A stretch of 8,401 nt of DNA from an uncultured Lachnospiraceae bacterium (GTDB taxonomy: Bacteria > Bacillota > Clostridia > Lachnospirales > Lachnospiraceae). The DNA is taken from the NCBI GenBank assembly GCA_944376975.1, contig CALWEE010000059.1:1-8401 (forward strand). The letters are read 5' to 3'. A model generated the notes under the pieces. That model was given only the letters and a program-made list of their open reading frames with translations. It was not told the DNA's origin and made no database searches. Position numbers and translations under genes: made by a program. Positions within the stretch are counted from its first letter, which is position 1, and the number at the start of each line of letters is the position of its first letter. Positions 6,048 through 8,401 of this stretch are shown here, one piece after another.

Positions 6048-7244
6048 TTATTTTTCGGCCAGCGCCACTGTTTCCCTGGCGATCATAAGTTCTTCGTTCG
6101 TCGGGATCACGTAGACCGGCGTCGTGGAATCGGCCGTGCTCAGCCGGATCTCTTCACCGCGCCGGGTATTGGCTTCTTCATCCAGTTTCACGCCCAGGTA
6201 TCCCAGATACTTGAACACGCCTTTTCTTACCACGGCGTTGTTCTCGCCGATGCCGGCCGTAAAGACGATCACGTCCACGCCGTTCATGGCCGCCACGTAG
6301 CTGCCGATGTATTTCGCCACCTGGTAGCAGAACGTATCCAGCGCCGTCTGGCTCCGCTCGTCGCCGGCCGCCGCCGCGTCGCTCAGATCCCTGAAGTCGC
6401 TGCTCAAGCCGCTTAAACCGGCCACGCCGGACTGTTTATTGAGCACATCCATCACCTGATGGATATCCATGCCTTCTTTTTTCTCGTAATATTCCAGTAT
6501 CGCCGGATCGATATCGCCGCACCGGGTGCCCATGAGCACGCCTGCAAGGGGCGTAAAGCCCATGCTCGTATCCACCGACCGGCCCCGGTCCACCGCGCAG
6601 ACGCTGGAGCCGTTGCCCAGATGGCAGACGATGGTCTTTAAGTCTTCCGGTTTTTTCCCAAGCACTTCCGCGATCCGCCGGGACACATAGCTGTGGGAGG
6701 TGCCGTGGAAGCCGTACCGGCGGATCCGGTCTTTTGTATACGCTTCGTAAGGCAGCCCGTAAAGGAACGCTTTCTTGGGCATGGTCTGATGGAAGGCCGT
6801 ATCGAATACCGCCGCCATGGGTACGCCCGGCATCAGTTTCCGGCATACGTTGATGCCGATCAGGTTCGCCGGGTTGTGCAGGGGCGCCAGCTCGCTACAG
6901 GCCTCGATCGCCCGGATCACATCGTCGTCAATGAGGACGGAGCTTTCAAAATCTTCTCCGCCATGGACCACCCGGTGCCCGATGGCATGGATCTGCGCCA
7001 GGGACTCGATCACGCCGTTTTCCGGATCGGTCAGGCTTTCCAGCACAAGTTCGACCGCCTTTGTGTGATCGTTCATGGGAATTTCTTTTGATATCTTTTC
7101 AGCCCCTTCCGGCTGATAAACAATACGGCTTCCTTCAATGCCGATCCGCTCGCATACGCCCTTGGCCAGGACGTCTTCCGTCTCTGACCGGATCAGCTGA
7201 AATTTCAATGAGGAACTGCCGCAGTTGATGACCAATACATTCAT
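6048..7244 (-). CDS. ackA: Acetate kinase
   Basis: Cytoplasmic enzyme transferring phosphate between ATP/acetate and ADP/acetyl phosphate, the ATP-yielding last step of acetate fermentation. At 398 residues it is standard length, and it starts MNVLVINCGSSSLKFQLI. Residues known to be essential in the Methanosarcina thermophila enzyme fall at identical numbers here: N7, R91, H123, D148, H180, R241 and E384. Further landmarks are GHRVVHGG (89-96), HLGNGSS (208-214), DTSMGFTPLAG (225-235) and FTAGIGENN (328-336). ATG at 7244 has GGGAGG (7253-7258) upstream at good spacing. The usual partner pta is not adjacent; spoIID follows after 39 nt with no terminator, so read-through is likely. Transcription probably starts at one of two extended -10 sites in the repeat region upstream. 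Confidence 0.98.
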   Translation of the reverse strand: MNVLVINCGSSSLKFQLIRSETEDVLAKGVCERIGIEGSRIVYQPEGAEKISKEIPMNDHTKAVELVLESLTDPENGVIESLAQIHAIGHRVVHGGEDFESSVLIDDDVIRAIEACSELAPLHNPANLIGINVCRKLMPGVPMAAVFDTAFHQTMPKKAFLYGLPYEAYTKDRIRRYGFHGTSHSYVSRRIAEVLGKKPEDLKTIVCHLGNGSSVCAVDRGRSVDTSMGFTPLAGVLMGTRCGDIDPAILEYYEKKEGMDIHQVMDVLNKQSGVAGLSGLSSDFRDLSDAAAAGDERSQTALDTFCYQVAKYIGSYVAAMNGVDVIVFTAGIGENNAVVRKGVFKYLGYLGVKLDEEANTRRGEEIRLSTADSTTPVYVIPTNEELMIARETVALAEK

Positions 7245-7276
7245 CTTACTAACCTCCCGATCTTAAGATTGTGTTC

Positions 7277-7285
7277 ATTATACCA
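7277..7285 (-). promoter_or_regulatory. Extended -10 promoter proximal to ackA
   Basis: On the minus strand this reads TGG-TATAAT, a perfect -10 with the TGn extension. It would start transcription near 7270, about 26 nt before the ackA ATG. No recognisable -35 is present; an extended -10 can work without one. Confidence 0.6.
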
Positions 7286-7392
7286 TGGTCACTAACCTCA
7301 TCGTTCGCCTCTGGCTCCGATTCGCTAAGTGTCCAGGTATGTGTTCTCACTAAGCTCATACTTCGCTTCGCTCGTATTCGCTAAGTGTTCAC

Positions 7393-7401
7393 ATTATACC
7401 A
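7393..7401 (-). promoter_or_regulatory. Distal extended -10 copy upstream of the repeats
   Basis: A second TGG-TATAAT on the minus strand, in the same relation to a GTGTTC motif as the proximal copy. If used, the RNA would start about 7 nt downstream and run through both hairpins before ackA. No -35 is evident. Confidence 0.5.
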
Positions 7402-7402
7402 T

Positions 7403-7690
7403 AAAATTCCTGAAAAGAGGATATCCGGAAGCAAGAAAAAGGGTATGATCCCATTTTTGACAGTTGAAAAAAGCGAATAGGTGTTGTCAGGAAATAGATA
7501 GTCCCTGTGCCATCCGGTCGTTCAGCTCCAAACGGATTGCCAGAATATAAGAAGAAAGTGACCGGAATATCCGAAGGCGCGTGGCGCGCTGTTCAAACAG
7601 ACGCGAAAAAGCTGCTTCCACGCTGACTGACGGTAGATAACGGAACAAAGATTTACAAAGGACGCTCATGAGGACGGCCTTGAAGTCCGT
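7403..7690. other. Stretch without a convincing gene between ackA repeats and rhuM fragment
   Basis: Short overlapping reading frames occur on both strands, including a minus-strand frame of 94 codons reaching 7487. None has a good ribosome site together with a recognisable family. A lone TTGACA at 7457-7462 has no -10 partner. The stretch joins core genes to what looks like accessory DNA and may hold eroded gene fragments. Confidence 0.4.
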
Positions 7691-8218
7691 GTGCAGGATC
7701 ACGATGTATGGTTGACACAAAAGGCGATCGGCCGGCTTTTTGATGTGGACAGAAGCGTTGTTGCAAAGCATCTTAAAAATATTTATGAAAGCGGCGAATT
7801 GTCCGAAGATTCAACTTGTGCAAATTTTGCACAAGTTGCGGATAACGGGAAAACCTATCAATACAAATTCTATTCGCTGTCCGCTATCATCGCTGTCGGC
7901 TACCGTGTTAACTCTGGCAGAGCAACACAATTCCAACAATGGGCGACAAAAATGCTGGACACCTTTACTAAGCAGGGATATGTCTTAGATAAAAGCAGGC
8001 TGATCAACGGTCAGATTTTCGATGAGGATTATTTTGACCATCTGATTTCCGAAATACAGGAAATCAAAGCCAGCGAGCGCCGTTTCTACCAGAAGATCAC
8101 GGATATTTATGCCACTGCCGTTGACTACTCCGTCGACAGTCAGATCACAAAAGATTTTTTTGCGACGGTACAAAACAAGATACATTATGGCGTTCACGGA
8201 GATGTATGCTCTAAGTGA
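7691..8218 (+). pseudogene. Truncated RhuM-family protein remnant
   Basis: The reading frame matches the RhuM family (named from a Salmonella pathogenicity-island gene; true function unclear, often in mobile regions). Landmarks are DVWLTQKAIGRLFDV, HLKNIYESGEL, GKTYQYKFYSLSAIIAVGYR with VNSGRATQFQQWATK, ASERRFYQKITDIYATAVDY and FFATVQNKIHYGVHG. Resemblance starts slightly before the first possible start (GTG 7691), with EDGLEVRV from about 7670; the frame is open from 7637 with no good start or ribosome site. At the 3' end it stops after 175 codons, just past HYGVHG, where full-length members of about 330 residues continue. The TGA lies inside the left arm of the inverted repeat at 8206-8220. 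It is therefore cut at both ends and probably non-functional. Base composition is more AT-rich than in the genes to the left, which suggests acquired DNA. Confidence 0.85.
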
Positions 8219-8269
8219 CTTCTTGATCATGCTTTTTGTCATGGTTAGTGAAGTAGTCACTTAGAGCAT
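8206..8269. repeat. Perfect 15-bp inverted repeat at the rhuM break point
   Basis: ATGCTCTAAGTGACT (8206-8220) is exactly inverted as AGTCACTTAGAGCAT (8255-8269), with a 34-base centre that can extend pairing through CATG (8228-8231) and CATG (8240-8243). TTTTCATTT follows on the plus strand, so it could act as a terminator. Its position exactly where RhuM homology ends also fits a small palindromic insertion or element end. Confidence 0.8.
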
Positions 8270-8292
8270 TTTCATTTCGAGGATGTACAGCC

Positions 8293-8313
8293 ATGAGAAA
8301 CGAGAATATGTAA
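8293..8313 (+). CDS. Putative six-codon leader peptide MRNENM
   Basis: ATG-AGA-AAC-GAG-AAT-ATG-TAA has GAGGA (8279-8283) nine bases upstream, a well-spaced ribosome site. The stop codon falls in the left arm of the next hairpin, and a strong Shine-Dalgarno lies downstream. This layout is typical of translation-coupled leaders, but the peptide matches none I can name. Confidence 0.4.
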   Translation: MRNENM

Positions 8314-8390
8314 AGGGTGGTTTCTGCCACCTAATACATATGACTGCGGCTCATTTGTGGTGAATTGAAAAGCAGTTATAGGAAAGGAGC
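8306..8390 (+). promoter_or_regulatory. Candidate attenuator: leader hairpin plus SD-sequestering stem
   Basis: Hairpin 1 pairs ATATGTA (8306-8312) with TACATAT (8335-8341), and GGTGG (8316-8320) with CCACC (8327-8331) around TTTCTG. A second possible stem pairs GCTCATTT (8349-8356) with AAAGGAGC (8383-8390), 7 of 8 positions, which would mask the downstream Shine-Dalgarno. No U-tract follows hairpin 1, so translational control is more likely than termination. Confidence 0.45.
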
Positions 8391-8401
8391 AAAATTCGTA
8401 T
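8381..8401 (+). promoter_or_regulatory. Ribosome site of a gene starting at the window edge
   Basis: GGAAAGGAG (8381-8389) lies 10 bases before AT at 8400-8401. If the next base is G this is an ATG start for a plus-strand gene outside the window. Its product cannot be seen. Confidence 0.65.

Larger units (their letters stand above)
7271..7402. repeat. Two tandem structured repeats bounded by duplicated promoter motifs
   Basis: Two near-palindromic units, 7290-7331 and 7348-7387, share outer arms beginning CACTAA and ending GCTAAGTG. Each is flanked by GTGTTC or GTGTCC. The pair is bounded by two copies of ATTATACCAT (7277-7286 and 7393-7402). As RNA on the minus strand each forms an outer stem, a tandem GA/GA mismatch, an inner 4-bp stem and a small apical hairpin. 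The units differ by paired changes: inner stem ATCG/CGAT versus ATAC/GTAT, apical stem GCC/GGC versus GC/GC. The whole lies in the ackA leader region. Confidence 0.8.

Noticed and set aside
7271..7402. CRISPR array
   Set aside because: Only two imperfect units that differ internally, no uniform spacers and no cas genes; the flanking motifs are promoter-like.
7457..7485. Sigma-A promoter starting from TTGACA at 7457
   Set aside because: No acceptable -10 at 16-18 bp spacing and no gene immediately downstream.
7487..7771. A 94-codon minus-strand frame ending in MAQGLSIS
   Set aside because: Its first third lies antisense to the RhuM fragment, neither it nor its internal ATG at 7669 has a ribosome site, and I recognise no family. 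The part at 7487-7630 might still be an eroded fragment.
8206..8269. Terminal inverted repeats of a full insertion sequence
   Set aside because: The 34-base centre cannot hold a transposase and no target-site duplication is apparent; a short palindromic insertion or terminator fits better.

Overview
The window looks like a chromosomal segment from a spore-forming member of the Bacillota, class Clostridia, most likely Lachnospiraceae-like. Three things suggest this: adjacent spoIID and spoIIQ-like genes, GC-rich genes separated by AT-rich promoters with A/G-rich Shine-Dalgarno sites, and the family resemblance of the cardiolipin synthase and acetate kinase. I cannot name the species from sequence alone.

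Layout. Bases 1-1263 (minus) hold glmM, phosphoglucosamine mutase, cut by the window edge. It diverges from a plus-strand hemolysin III/PAQR membrane protein gene (1512-2177), which has a clear promoter with a palindrome over its -10. A strong bidirectional terminator (2194-2235) separates that gene from a convergent minus-strand pair: a small GIY-YIG nuclease gene (3783-4043) whose stop overlaps the start of a cardiolipin synthase gene (2263-3786) as ATGA. The pair has its own near-consensus vegetative promoter. Upstream on the minus strand lie ackA (6048-7244), spoIID (5091-6008) and spoIIQ (4310-4990). The spoIID-spoIIQ gap contains what reads as a full-consensus sigma-F promoter, as expected for the forespore gene spoIIQ. 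The SpoIID lacks the catalytic glutamate and the SpoIIQ lacks most LytM metal and catalytic residues, so this engulfment pair looks structural rather than enzymatic.

From about 7260 rightward the character changes. Upstream of ackA sit two tandem imperfect hairpin repeats whose arms and loops differ by compensating changes, bounded by two copies of an extended -10 sequence. Next comes about 290 bp with no convincing gene, then a RhuM-family fragment truncated at both ends, then a perfect 15-bp inverted repeat. The window ends with what looks like a regulated leader: a six-codon peptide ORF with a good ribosome site, a hairpin swallowing its stop codon, and a strong Shine-Dalgarno for a gene starting at or just beyond the last base. 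This right end looks like accessory or mobile DNA.

The left and middle genes serve the cell envelope (glmM for UDP-GlcNAc, cls for cardiolipin, spoIID/spoIIQ for engulfment of the forespore) plus acetate/ATP metabolism (ackA). No complete novel system is visible. The best candidates for something undescribed are the covarying repeat pair before ackA, the intragenic inverted repeat in spoIID, and the leader at the right edge.
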